Shown: positions 45,124 to 57,424 of the stretch, one piece after another | How positions within the stretch are numbered: the first letter of the stretch is position 1 | How the letters are laid out: each line of letters opens with the position of its first letter | DNA from: Beta vulgaris subsp. vulgaris | Taxonomy: Eukaryota; Streptophyta; Magnoliopsida; Caryophyllales; Amaranthaceae | DNA: 64,000 bases | Assembly: GCF_026745355.1 (NCBI RefSeq) | Contig: NC_079206.1 | Coordinates: 31,853,323-31,917,322 of the forward strand | Direction: 5' to 3' | Program-made: the position numbers and the translations under genes | Notes under the pieces: model-generated | Told to the model about the DNA's origin: nothing | Databases searched by the model: none | Seen by the model: the letters and a program-made list of their open reading frames with translations, nothing else

Positions 45124-45561
45124 ATGAGGGTAAGAGAGTCGATTTCGGCTTACATTTATAGGTTACGATTAACCATGAAGTGTTATCACCTCAATGAAGG
45201 TCACGGGTATTCAGCTTACCTCACGCCACCCAAAAAGGCCGATGTTTTAATTCACACTTTTCCCAACGATGGCCCTTATGTCGGACTCAAGAATGAATAC
45301 TCGGATATTCTGAAAAATGCAAGGCCAAACTATGAGCGATACACATGGAAAGGGAAGTGGTATCTCACGTTGAGTTACCTGGAGAAAAGAATGCTCGATG
45401 CCAGAGCCAAGTGGCTTAATGACTACGCAACCTTCAATGACGATGAACCCGACTACAGTGACAATAAAGAAATAGAAAGAAGTCTTGCCCTACCCGTTGA
45501 AAACCCTGGTGAAAATGAAAACGAAGATGAGGAAGAAGACCTGTCCGAGGATGAAGAGTAA
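45124..45561 (+). CDS. E3 pre-gag accessory ORF, intact
   Basis: 145 codons, uninterrupted, between primer site and gag. The middle is aromatic and basic (NYERYTWKGKWYLTLSYL), and the C-terminal 35 residues are strongly acidic (ENEDEEEDLSEDEE). No known domain. It takes the same position as the acidic pre-gag ORFs of E1 and E2, though I see no clear sequence similarity to them. It is the longest lesion-free frame of E3 upstream of pol. Confidence 0.6.
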   Translation: MRVRESISAYIYRLRLTMKCYHLNEGHGYSAYLTPPKKADVLIHTFPNDGPYVGLKNEYSDILKNARPNYERYTWKGKWYLTLSYLEKRMLDARAKWLNDYATFNDDEPDYSDNKEIERSLALPVENPGENENEDEEEDLSEDEE

Positions 45562-45927
45562 AACCTTCAATTCTAGCTAGCCTTAACCACTCGGAATCTA
45601 AACTCGTAGTAGATTAATTAACGTTAGTGTTAGCTTATTTGCTTTGTGATGCTAGTATTTCTTAGTTCTGGAAACTAAGACAACTCTTATGTGATGAATG
45701 TAATGTGCATGGTACTCTTTGAGTAATGAAATAATGAACTTTTGGTATATGACCTGAATATGCTGTGTGGAAAAGTGAATGAATCGAATGAGCTTTGATT
45801 ATGCATTTATGTGAATTACCCCTTATTTAAGGATCAATGTGAACGGTGGGAACACCAATGTGAATAATGTAGGTAGCTTATGCAATACATTTATACACGA
45901 TCTAGAGTAAGGCGACGAGAAAACCAA

Positions 45928-46851
45928 ATGGCCGAAACTCCTGAACAAGTTGCCGCACGACTTAGGACTCTCGAGCAACTAGCTCAAAGCTTTAGCTTAT
46001 TTCTTCAAAACCAGCTCAACAACAACCACCATGGAGATGATCCGCAAGCTGCAATGGCGAAAAATATTTATGCCTTGAAACCACCGACCTTTGTTGGTAG
46101 AGAAGACCAATCACTTCTCAAAAATTGGATAAGAGACTTCGAAAAGATTTTCACAGCCACGGGTACGCCTGAGGCCCAGAAAGTAGACCAAGCGACCTTT
46201 TACTTGCACGAGGACGCTGATACTTGGTAGGAAAGTGTAGGACCAATTGTTAAAGCTCAAGAGAACTTTAAGTGGGAAGCGTTTAAGGTCGCGATTAAGG
46301 CTCGATTCTTCCCCGAGCACATTCGTAGGCAGAAATACAATGAGTTTAGTAGGTTCAACCATAATTATAGCATGAGTATGCAACAGTACACTCAGAAATT
46401 TGATGAGTATGCCCGCTTTTGCCCAACTGTAGTTCCAGATGAGGGAACTAAAGCTCAGAAGTTTGAAGACGGACTTAAGTTTGATCTTCAGACTCGAATG
46501 GGAGGTAGTACCTCAACTACTTTCGTAGAGGCGTATGCTAAGGCCTCGAACTTAGAGAGAATTCTGCAGCGTGAGAAAGAAATGCTAAGTAGACATAAAC
46601 GAAAGGAACCTGCCAGCAACAGCAACATCCAGGGGTACGACAAAAGGCCCAACAACAACAATGGTGGACTGTACAACAACCGCAACAATCAAAATTCTGG
46701 ACAACAAGCCCTATAAGGAAATAGGATCCAAAGGAACTTCGTTTGCAAGAAGTGTACCAAGAGCCATCCATGATTCACTTGTCATGGTGAAAGAATCAAA
46801 TACTTCGCGTGTGGAGAAGTAGGTCACAATTCGTTCAACTGTCCCAAGAAG
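45928..46851 (+). pseudogene. E3 gag with nonsense codons
   Basis: Probable start at MAETPEQVAARLRTLEQLAQ (in-frame ATG 45928). Core text LKPPTFVGREDQSLLKNWIR and EAFKVAIKARFFPEHIRRQK matches retrotransposon gag. TAG at 46228-46230 replaces a likely Trp. A further stop follows QQAL at about 46716, and a TGA follows in SHP. The zinc knuckle (FACGEVGHNSFNC) has Tyr where its first Cys should be. The frame is otherwise kept, so the damage is mainly substitutions. Confidence 0.82.
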
Positions 46852-47045
46852 TAAGCTCGAAATGGACTAAATACGAATAATGGTAATAATGGAGGTGGAA
46901 ATAGAGTTCAAAACTTCAATAACAACCGTTCCAGTGGAGGAAATGCTGCACGGAACGGAAACCATAACAACGGCTCTTTTGGAAGTGGAAATGGAAACTA
47001 TGGAAAGAATGGTAATGAGGCTACACCAATGGAAGAATCAATTTC

Positions 47046-47470
47046 ATGAGCCAAACTGAAGGTGACACCAATGCTAACGTTGTGACTGGTACTTTTCTCG
47101 TTAACTCAAATCCTGCTATGTACTCTTTGATTCAGGAGCGTCTCATTCTTTTATTTCTAGCACTTTTGTTAATAAGTATCCCCTCAAGTCTACCCAGTCT
47201 TGTCGAGCCAATATAGCCATGCCCACAGGTGAAACTGTTTCTTTTAAGTCTCTTTTCCAAAGTATCCCTGTAGTCATATATAGCTGGTATGGAATTACCA
47301 ACGATCTTATCCTTTTTGACCTAATAGACTTTGACGTTATCTTGGGAATGGATTGGTTAGCTGAATGTAAGGCCAAAATCGAGTGTCATAACCAGAAAAT
47401 ATCTCTTAGAGGACCAAAGGGAAATAGGATATCTTATAAAGGCATAATCTTCCAGCCTGACGTCAAAATA
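47046..47470 (+). pseudogene. E3 aspartic protease
   Basis: NVVTGTFLVNS, then after a one-base shift the active site LFDSGASHSFISS (FDSG at 47126-47137). Then FDVILGMDWLAECKAKIECH in the ORF starting 47219. A single indel separates the parts. Confidence 0.8.
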
Positions 47471-48470
47471 ATCTCTGCCCTGAACCTTCAAACCTATCTT
47501 AGAAAAGGCTACCCAGTCTACCTATGCCAAGTAAGGGATGTAAGTGTGGAAAACGAGGAGTTGACTCAAATTCCGGTAGTAAAGGAATTTCCGGATGTAT
47601 TTCCCGAAGAGTTACCTGGAATGCCACTAGTCAGAGAAGTGAACTTAAAAATCGACTTAAGTCCGGGAACAGGACCTATCTTTAAGGATCCGTATCGAAT
47701 GATACCTGCAGAAATGCAAGAATTGAAGGTGCAGTTGGAGGAATTATTGGAAAAAGGGTACATTCGACCTAGTGTTTTGCCTTAGGGAGCCCCAATATTG
47801 TTTGTCCGGAAGAAAGACGGATCTTTGAGATTGTGCATCGATTATAGGGAGTTGAATGATGCCACAATGAAGAATAAATACCCGCTTCCGAGAATCGAGG
47901 ATTTGTTCGATCAACTTCAAGGTGCAATAGTGTTTTCAAGGATCGATTTGAGATCGGGTTATCACCCATTACGAATTGCTGAAAGAGGACATTCCGAAAA
48001 CAACATTTCGTACGAGATATGACCATTATGAGTTCACATTTATGCCTTTTGGACTCGCTAATGCGCCAACAGCTTTCATGGATCTCATGAACAGACTTTT
48101 CCAGCCATACTTGGATAAGTTTGTGATAGTATTCATCGATGATATATTGGTGTACTCAAAGGATAAAGAGGATCACGAGGACCAGTTGAGGAAAGTATTG
48201 GAGATTCTTCGAGAAAAGCAATTGTATGCCAAGTTCTCAAAGTGTGAATTTTGGTTGGAAAAAGTATCATTTTTGGGTCATGCGATATCAAAAAAAGGTC
48301 TTTCCGTAGATCCATCGAAGATTCAAGCAGTGACCGATTGGCCTCAACCTAAGAACGTCACCGACGTAAGGAGTTTCTTGGGTTTAGCTGGATATTACCG
48401 AAGATTCGTGAAAGATTTTTCGAGAACGGCCCAACCTCTCACTAACCTGATGAAGAAAACAACAAATTTT
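47471..48470 (+). pseudogene. E3 reverse transcriptase
   Basis: PYRMIPAEMQELKVQLEELL, then a TAG at 47783-47785 (Trp expected in the PSxWGAP block), [31 protein letters not shown], a one-base shift near 47980, [19 protein letters not shown] and the catalytic [12 protein letters not shown]. Order is standard for Ty3/gypsy. Confidence 0.87.
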
Positions 48471-50590
48471 CATTGGGATGATAAGTGTGAGGAAGCCTTT
48501 CAAGAGTTAAAGAATAGACTTACAACAGCCCCGGTATTGACATTACCCTCTCGAGTAGGATTTGAAGTTTATAGTGATGCCTCGAAGAAAGGTTTTGGGT
48601 ATGTTTTGATGCAACATGGCAAAGTAGTGGCATATGTGTCGAGACAGCTTAAACCGCATGAGCAAAATCACCCTACTCATGACTTGGAGTTAGGAGCAAT
48701 CGTGTTTGCGCTGAAAATATGGAGACATTACTTGTATGGAGTGTAGTGTAAAGTCTATACAGATCACAAGAGTTTGAAGTATCTGTATATGCAATAGGAG
48801 TTGAATATGAGACAAAGACGTTGGCTAGAGCTTATACACGATTATTGATAAGTGCGTTTCAAACGTACTTTATGGACTTCTTTTAACTCATTTTGATCCT
48901 CTTTCTCCCCTTTCTCCCCTCTTTCTTCTCCCATTCCCCTTCTATTTCATTCACTCGATCATACTTGATCATAGTGACATTTTGCTAGATTTTTAGTCAT
49001 TTTTGACCGAATTTCTAGTACATTTGTTTTCACCTTGTTTTTCCATGTTCTTGATATATGTGAAACTACTAATATGACTGCGATTTGTAGAGTTGGAAAA
49101 GGTACCAATGAAAACAAAGCACACATTGAGAAATGGTGCGCTTGCACCATTCCCCATGTCCGCTCGCACAGAGGAGCACATTACACAATAGAATCTTGAA
49201 CAGAGAACTTCAAATGGACATAACTTTCTAACCAAAAATCGGATGAAGGTAAATCTAGTTGGAGGTGAAATCTCGTTTCGATATCTTTCCAACGACTAGT
49301 CATAAGCTTGATCTGGATATAAATCGAAGAAGTTATGCTTGTTTTAAGTTGAACTGTCCAAGTTTGAGGCAGATGAGTTAGGTGCGCCCGCACCCGTCGT
49401 TTCCGAAAAATGAAGCTCGTGGCTTCATTTAAACAACGACCTTGGTTTTAGAAAAAAGGACTTACGTTTTATTCTAGTTTTTAGAGAGTATTTTAGGGTT
49501 TTACACTAGAGAGAAAACACTTGAGTTTTGATTGAGAATTGAGATTAGTAATCATAGTTTGTGATTCCATTAACATCAACGTACTTTTATTCAATTTAAT
49601 TTAAGAGTTTCAGTTTTTATTTCATTCTTTTCGTGTTTGTTCTTGCTTTTAATTATTCTTAGATCTTCATTCTCTTAGTTTCATAATTGTGATTTCCATT
49701 AGTTTAATCATTTCTTAATCATGTTTAGCCTTAGATTAGTCATAGATTTTATGTTTAATTGCTTAGAATCCATGATTAGTGAGTAGTTTCATATCTAGGG
49801 TTAGGGTGAAAGTATGAATTAGGATTTTAAATGCTTTGTTGATGAGATTGTGACGTTCTAAAGAAAGTTATGCATTGATCTTGGTGTTTTGAGACCTTAG
49901 GATAGATATTGATCACATTTATACTTTGGTATTTTGAACTCAAATATTCTTAAATCGAATTTGGAACTCTTTTATCATTCCCAAGAATCAACTTAATTTC
50001 TAGGCCAAGATATTGGGTAGAAGTTAAGGGGATCCTTCATTAGGGGTTTTTCGAACTTATTGAATCTCTTAATCAATTAACTAAAGACCATTCGAGAGAG
50101 GATTCAGTTGATTAATTAAGTGATTACTCTTGAGGACCATTCGAGAGAGGACTCGAGTACTTTAGAGGAAAACTAAACCTTGCATAATCGTCTTCGTTGC
50201 TTCACAATCGCATTAAAAATCATTATCCGATCTTATTCATACTAGTAACCTTAACTCTAGTGTCTTTATATTTGATATTTTAACTCGTGATATTTGCTTG
50301 TTCTTGTTATTAGTTAGTCTTAATTGTTACCAAACCTTTTTCAAACCCCCAAATACCATTCAATTAGGTAGTCTGGACTTGATAGACTTTAATTGATCCC
50401 AATTTTCCCGTGGATCGACCATCGACTTGCCCTTACTATTTTCTTAGTAATTGCTCGTTAGGTTTTATAAATATTGTTTGAAAAGCGATTTTTGGTGCCT
50501 TAACGATACACTAAAAACCCCTTATCAATTATGATTTGAAAATAGTGTATCAAGAAGGAAAATCGAACAAAGTAGCTGACGTGTTGAGTA
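48471..50590 (+). pseudogene. E3 RNase H, split by the solo LTR
   Basis: [20 protein letters not shown] and [20 protein letters not shown] lead to a stop at about 48744-48746 and another in MQ*ELN. The frame reaches the insertion at 48841 and resumes after 50527 with LKIVYQEGKSNKVADVLSRK. It would remove element RNA after copying. Confidence 0.82.
48846..50527. mobile_element. Solo LTR, family not determined
   Basis: 1682 bp from TGATAAG to CTTATCA with duplication ATTAT (48841-48845, 50528-50532) inside the E3 RNase H. TG/CA ends, a short inverted tip and a 5-bp duplication fit a solo LTR left by recombination. No coding domain is present. A non-autonomous DNA transposon is the weaker alternative. 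Confidence 0.75.
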
Positions 50591-51029
50591 GAAAGAGTGC
50601 TCATTCGCTAAACGTTTTGATTTTGACAAATGATCTGTGTGAGGAGATCAAAAGATTGAATTTGGAAATAGTAGAACCCGGTTATGTGAAAGCTCAATTG
50701 AATGCTCTTACTGTTGGACCGGATATATTTGAGGAGATTCAGGAGAAACAAGCTGCAGATAAGTGGTTGAGTAAGTTAAGAGAGATGAAAGAAAGCGGTC
50801 AAGCACCAGAGTTCGAGATCAATGACAATGGCGTTGCAAAGTATAAACGAAGATTGTGTGTACCGCAAGACGAGGAGCTCAAGACGAGAATCCTAAGGGA
50901 ATCCCATAGTTCGTCGTATTCCATATATCCAGGAGGAGATAAGCCTTATAAGGATTTGAAGAAGCATTTTTGGTGGCCTAGAATGAAGCAAGAAGTAGTC
51001 GACTTCGTGGCAAAATGTTTAACCTGCCA
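50591..51029 (+). pseudogene. E3 integrase N-terminal part (zinc finger)
   Basis: Continuous with RNase H at the left. ADKWLSKLREMKESGQAPEF and KYKRRLCVPQDEELKTRILR lead into the HHCC finger: YPGGDKPYKDLKKHFWWPRM then KCLTC. A Tyr stands where the second His is usual. Cut at 51029 by E2, whose 5-bp duplication TGCCA includes part of the finger. Confidence 0.85.
51025..51029. repeat. E2 target site duplication, left
   Basis: TGCCA, repeated at 62363-62367. Confidence 0.9.
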
Positions 51030-53525
51030 TGTAACACCCCGATAATTCTCTCTTTCTAGAAAATACTTTTATAATAAACCTTAGAGAATTACCCAGGCAT
51101 TATCGCCCGTGTGATAACGTTTCAGCTTACTCAGAATTTTGCAGCGGAAAACAACTTACTAAAAATCAACTTTAATAAAACTTATGAAATCAATAACAAT
51201 ATCTGAAACTAAAACACACCAACTTAAAACTAATGTCTGAAAACACAAGTTCCTACGAAAGCAACTTAAATAATACTAGTAATACAATGAGTCTCTCCAT
51301 TCCAGATTCCCAATGAGATGCATCTTCGAACCTGTAATGTCAATGCTTTCTCGACTCTGCTCCCCGAAGGATCACCACAGGATCAATAGGCAAAGCCATG
51401 ATCACACCACAACAAGCACGTAATCAGCAAAGCTGAGTACTACATATCAGGCATAAATAATCCTACACATGATACTACAAAATAACTTGCAGGGATAAAA
51501 TAATATAAACATATAATAATCTGCAGACAACTATTACTGAACTAGACTCTAAACTTTATTTCTTTCTTTAAATGGAATAGTTATTGGACGAGTTGACTTA
51601 TCTAAAATAGGAAATATGGGAGCTACCACATATTCCAAAAACACCTGCGATATCGAGGAACCTTTGAACTGAAAGAGGGATGGTGATCAATCCATTCCTA
51701 GAAGAACCCATGGCACGCTCACCATGCATTCCAACCCTTAGTGTCCAACTCTAGACGTGCACAAGTCTAAAGTCTATAACTTATTCTCGTTGCACTTTAC
51801 ATAATTATATTTTATTACTTGTGTTGACACAAACAAACAAGTAACACATAATTAATACTCAACAATCATAACATAATCTCTTTTTATCTTTGGATTAACA
51901 AGTGATCACAACCCATCAATCAAGACTCTTTAACTCCTTTTTATACTTTACTAACTTGCTTGTTGAACCTAGCCAACAATAAACTTTACCTTTATATAGG
52001 TAGAACTTGTAACTTACCAAATAAGGTCCACGGTCCTTATAAGATAATAAATACTCAAAGAATACATGTAAGACATGATTCACTCTAACTTATATTAATT
52101 CACTCACGAATTAATAAATAAACTTGACTTATCCTGCTTGCATCAATCTTCCATACAAACATTTATAATCATAAACACTTCTAGTTCACATGTAGCACAC
52201 AGCATATAACATGTAAAAATAATTCCAGTAATCATATATATGAACAAATAGAGTCCTATACATGATACTAATAAATAAAATACTCTTAAAGCATGCTTCT
52301 AAATCACATAGCACGTAGACGATGTACGTACCTTGTATAAACCAATCGGTAGGCCACTTTTACTCGCTAAAAGTCTCCTACGACGAAATCTCCGCCTAGA
52401 AAATCAAATAATGAAATAAATATCTCGAACTAAAAATTTACAGCAACTTTAAAACGATCAAAACCCCCTTAAACGTGTTTTAAAATCGTTTTTACGTACC
52501 AAACTTTCGTTATTTTTAATCCCTAGTATAGTACAACTATTCTAGTGATTAAAAATTATTTAAAACTCTTAAAATACTTATTTTCTGAAATTACAGCACT
52601 TATAATATTTAATAAATCTTCTGAAAATATATTCAATATATATATAATTATGTACTAACCAAATCTCATGATTTATACTTTATATATATAGTTTCTAGTA
52701 ATTAAAAACCCTAAAAACTATAGATTTCATGATAAAACTAAAATAAACTTAAATATAAATCTGAAATTTATATAATAATATATCATAATACACGAAATTA
52801 TTTATATAAATAAACAGTATTTAATTCATAAACATGATAAATATAATATAAATAACATAAAAACTAGTATTCTTAATGGAATCTTAGAGAGGAAGAAAGA
52901 AAAACAACCACAAAATGGAGGAAAGAAGGCGCGGCAGACAGCACGACAGGGACCGGCGCAGCAGTTTCGGCTCTTGAAAAGTATTTGTGACGTTTCTTGT
53001 TGAACAAGAAACGTTACTTGAAGGAAGAAACAACTTTTGAGGAGAAAATGAAGAACACGCAACGAAAAGAGGAGAGAGAAAGTGCCGAGTGAGAAGAGAA
53101 GGAATACGTGAGAAGAGGGAAAATAAAGTGTAGGGTAAAATATTTGGGTTTTTAGGATATTTATATAAAGGCTTTTTTGTGGGCTTAGGAAAAAGATTTT
53201 AATTAATGAAACTTGATGACTAAAAGATGGGCTATTAAGACTTTAGTCATCAAATGACTCTTTCCCTTTTTATCACTTTTTGGGCTTTCGATTCCATTAA
53301 ACTTCCTTTTCAGTATAATTTTAATATTTAAAACTCTTATTAAAACATGCTTAATTAAAACATTTCAAACTTTATTAAGCTATGAAAAATAATTTCAGTT
53401 GACTTTTAAAATAGTCAACCCTTTTTAAAAGTCAAATCATTTTCCAAACTCATTTGGATTTAAATATAACTACATAAATACTTTAATATATTTATGAAAA
53501 TTCTTTAAAATTGTGGGGGATTACA
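51030..53525 (-). repeat. E2 3' LTR (left side)
   Basis: 2496 bp. TATA-like box TATATAAA on the minus strand at about 53158-53168 and the 25-nt palindrome at 52990-53014. Confidence 0.92.
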
Positions 53526-53526
53526 G

Positions 53527-53541
53527 TCTACCCCCCTTAAA
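53527..53541 (-). other. E2 polypurine tract
   Basis: TTTAAGGGGGGTAGA on the minus strand, adjacent to the 3' LTR. Confidence 0.83.
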
Positions 53542-53837
53542 AGAAGTTTCGTCCCGAAACTTAACACAAAATCCTCGTACTTTCAAAAGTTTGAACTCAA
53601 CATTTCGAAAACTTTTGAAGAAAGATAGTGCCTCTTGTGCACCTTCCCATTTTTAAAACACTTGTGTTACTTTTTTTTTTTTTTTTTTTGAAAGGAAACA
53701 CTTGTGTTACTTATGAACACTTTTATTATGCGGAGACTCTACTTCTTTTGCACTAACATGTGCAAATTGCCCGACATAGGCACACATATGCATGAAAAAT
53801 GTCATAAAAATAGACAAAAGCGCGAAATTTATCGCAT

Positions 53838-53852
53838 TCTACCCCCCTTAAA
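53838..53852 (-). other. E2 upstream copy of the polypurine tract
   Basis: Same 15 bases, 311 bp upstream in element direction, beside the pol end as in E1. Confidence 0.7.
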
Positions 53853-53909
53853 GAAAACGAGTTACGCCCTCGTAACTCACCTCAAGGAATAGGTCTGGAT
53901 ACTTTTTCT

Positions 53910-54278
53910 TCATATCCTCTTCGGCTTCCCACGTTGCCTCTTCTGACTCGTGGTTAGACCAAAGAACTTTGACAATATGAACATCCTTGTTGCGCGTACT
54001 ACGCACTTTCCTGTCGAGAATCTTGACAGGTCTTTCCTCATAGTGAGGCTACTATCTATCTGCACTCTTTCAGGCTCTAACACATGACGCTCATCAGGGA
54101 TATAGCGCTTAAGTTGGGAATTGAATACATCATGCATCTTTTCAAACTCCATTGGCAATGCCAATCTATAAGCTACTTTCCCAATGCGCTCCAAAATCTC
54201 ATATGGGCCTACATATTTAGCACTTAGCTTGCCCTTTTTCCCAAATCTCATAACGCCTTTAGTGGGTGATACTTTCAA
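53910..54278 (-). pseudogene. E2 integrase C-terminus and chromodomain remnant
   Basis: SPTKGVMRFGKKGKLSAKYV and VGPYEILERIGKVAYRLALP, then a damaged chromodomain. One base lost near 54055 shifts the frame before the RKVRSTR-like start, and another near 53930 shifts its end. Confidence 0.83.
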
Positions 54279-54289
54279 GAATACTTTAT

Positions 54290-55330
54290 CACCTACAGCA
54301 AACTCATCTTCGCGACGTTTTAAATCTGCATAACTTTCTGCCTATCTTGCGCAGCTTGAATTCGAGCCTGAATCAATTGACATTCTTGACGGTCTCCTCA
54401 ATAAATTCAGTCCCCAAACTATATTTTCCTAAAGTCATTCCAGCAAATGGGACTTCTACACTTCCGTCCATATAATGCCTAAAGGTGCCATCTTTATACT
54501 CGCATGGTAACTATTGTTTGAAGAACTCAATCAAATCTAATTGGTCCTCCCAACTTCCTTGAAAATCATGCACAAGCTCTCAACATTCCTCCATAGTCTG
54601 ATTAGTCCTCTCAGTCTGACCATCGGTCGCAGGGTGAAAGGCGGTACTCATTTTCAATGTTGTCCCAAGGTTTAATTGGACCTTTTTCCAGAAACTTAGA
54701 TAGAAATCTAGAGTCACGATCCGAGATAATGTCCTTTGGAACTCCATGCAATCTCACTACATGCTTGATATAGGTTTAGCGAGTTGCTTCTTTTTCCATG
54801 TCTCCTTAATAGGTATGAACACGCGGACTTGGTCAGTCTATCCACAATAACCCAAATGGTATCATTTCCACTCCTCGTCTTGGGTAAGGCAGTCACAAAG
54901 TCCATAGAATAGAATCCCACTTCCATCCAGGAGACCTCTAACGATTGAACTTTCCCCATGGGTCTCTTATGGTCTATCTTCACTTTCTGACAGGTTAGAC
55001 ACTTAGACACATATCAGCTACTCTCGCTTCATGTTTGGCCACCAATAGATCACCTTAAGGTCTTTATACAACTTGTCACCCCCAGGGTGCACAACGAGTA
55101 TTATGCCCCTCGTCCATAAGACGTCTCTTAAGGTCATTGCACTTCTGTGGTACACACCACCTCCCTTTAAACCTTAGACTCCCATCATCATGAATCTTGA
55201 AGTCTACTTCCTTTCCTTGCTTCATTTTCTCCTTATCTTGTCTAGTGCTCATCCCCGACTTGACCCTCAATAATCTCGTCGAAAATTGACACTCCCAAAG
55301 AAAGATTACTAAGTCTAGCCTCACTTTCCC
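54290..55330 (-). pseudogene. E2 integrase, frameshifted
   Basis: LRFKGRWCVPQKCNDLKRRL and the finger Cys pair CLTCQKVKIDHKRP, then SMDFVTALPKTRSGNDTIWV. The second Asp and Glu segments (DRDSRFLSKF-like and GQTERTNQT-like) follow in shifted frames near 54710-54600. Orthologous to E1 12100-12906. Confidence 0.83.
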
Positions 55331-55389
55331 CAGGATTTAAAATTTCTAGGTCAACCTTTGCATATCCTACACAACTCCTCAGGGACTAT

Positions 55390-55869
55390 CAAAGACTCAA
55401 GCTATGACTCGATTTCTACTCAAGGCGTCAGCCACCACATTTGCTTTCCCCTCATGATACTGGATGTCTAGATCTAATCCTTAATCAACTCTAGCCATCT
55501 TCTTGCCTCATATTCAAGTCTTTTTGGGTAAATATGTACTTCAAACTCTTATGGTCTGTAAATATCTTGCAAGTTGCTCCATAAAGATAATGTCTCCAAA
55601 TTTCAATGCAAACACTATGGCAGCTAACTCTAGATCATGGGTAGGGTAATTAGCCTCATAAGGTTTCAATTGACGCGAGCATAAGCTATTACCTTACCAT
55701 TCTGTTGCAACACACAACCCAAACCATTTTTCGAAGCATCACTATAGACCTCAAATCCCTCATTCCCATCAGGTAGGGTTAAAACAGGTGCAGTGGTTAA
55801 ACGATCCTTCAAGATCTGAAAAGCTTCCTCACACTTCTCATTCCACTCAAACTTGGACTCCTTTTTCAT
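55390..55869 (-). pseudogene. E2 RNase H, frameshifted
   Basis: [20 protein letters not shown] is open in 55666-55869. The rest, including the SLKYIF and [12 protein letters not shown] parts, lies in other frames down to about 55400. Confidence 0.8.
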
Positions 55870-56722
55870 AAATTAGTCTAGGTCTTGCTATCTTCAGAAA
55901 TCTCCACAAACTCCTATAATAGCCAGCTAAACCCAAGAAACTCCTAATGTCTGACACACTCTTTGGAGTTGGCCACTCACTCACAGCTTGAATCTTAGCA
56001 GGATCTACTGAGACTCCTTCCTTAGACACAAAATGACCCAAAAATGCTACTTTCTCCAAACGAAACTCACACTTAGAGAATTGGCATATAGTGGTTCTTT
56101 CTCAAAGTCTCCAAAATAATCCTAAATGTTCATCATGCTCGGTTTCATTCCTCGAATATATCAAAATGTCATCAATGAAAACCACTACGAACTTATCCAA
56201 AAACTCATGAAAGATCTATTCATCAAGTCCATAAATATAGCAGGAGCATTGGTTAACCCAAATGGCATTACAGTGAACTCGTAGTGACCATAACGCGTTC
56301 TAAAGGCAGTCTTAGGTACATCCTTATCGCTACCCTCAATTGATGATATCCTGAACGTAAGTCAATCTTCGAGAACACACTCGCTCCATTCAGTTGATCG
56401 AATAGGTCATCTATTCTAGGCAAAGGGTACTTGTTTTGATGGTAACATTGTTCAACTCCCTATAGTCGATACATAACCTCATACTCCCATCCTTTTTCTT
56501 TACGAACAAAACAGGAGCTCCCCAAGGCGATGCACTAGTCCTGATATAACCTTTATCTAAAAGTTCTTGCGTCTTTAACTCACTCATCTCAGGAGGTGCC
56601 ATTCTATAAGGTGCCTTAGATATAGGTGCAGTTCCAGGAACTAAGTCTATGGTAAACTCAACAGCTCTTGCAGGCGGCATACCTGAAATCTCACTCGGAA
56701 ATACATCCATAAACTCGTTCAC
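55870..56722 (-). pseudogene. E2 reverse transcriptase, frameshifted
   Basis: [40 protein letters not shown], and later [20 protein letters not shown] with [10 protein letters not shown]. The catalytic Asp-Asp segment lies near 56170-56190 ([10 protein letters not shown] on the minus strand). Several shifts. Confidence 0.85.
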
Positions 56723-56859
56723 TATTGGAACATCCTCAAGTTTTAGTTCAGCTTCCTTACTACATCTTGCACGCTACAGAAAATAGCTCACACCCCTTTC
56801 TCATCAACTTCTGCACTTGCATAGCAGAGATCATCCAAACTTCTTGGGTTTCCCAAATC

Positions 56860-57424
56860 GTCTATATGAGGTCAATTTTCCCGAAGGGTTTCTCAACACT
56901 ACTTTTGAACTTCACAATCAATCCTGGCCTTGTAAGACTCAACCAGTTCATCCCAAGAATCACATCTAAGTCTCCTAAGTTAAACTCGATTAAATCGGAT
57001 GGAAAGACACTCCCTCCTATCTTCAAAGGCAGGTTCTTGAACAACTTAGTACACTTTACGACTTCCCAGTAGGAATACTGATAGACAAGTCAATTGATTC
57101 ATATTCTACTAACCCAGACTCTTTAGAAGAAGACGAAATAAAAGAATAGTCGCCCCCGAATCAAATAACGTTTTAACGAAAACTGAATTAATAGAGAAAT
57201 TACCAGTGACCACATCAGCGGACCTCTCGCTTACTAGACTCATCACGAACATTTTCCGCAGGCTTTTTCTGGGTAGGATTTTCATTAGCAGGCCTACTAT
57301 AGTTTCCTTGGTTATTCTGACCTCCAGGCTTAGGACCCTGGTTCCCTGACTGATTGGACCCTGATCTAGCCTGTTACCATTCCCTGAGTCTTCAGACTTT
57401 CCCGTGCTTGGAGAAGCACTCATC
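56860..57424 (-). pseudogene. E2 protease, frameshifted
   Basis: DVVTGNFSINSVFVKTLFDS carries the protease active site, followed after shifts by DLDVILGMNWLSLTRPGLIV. Equivalent to E1 9991-10300. Confidence 0.8.
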
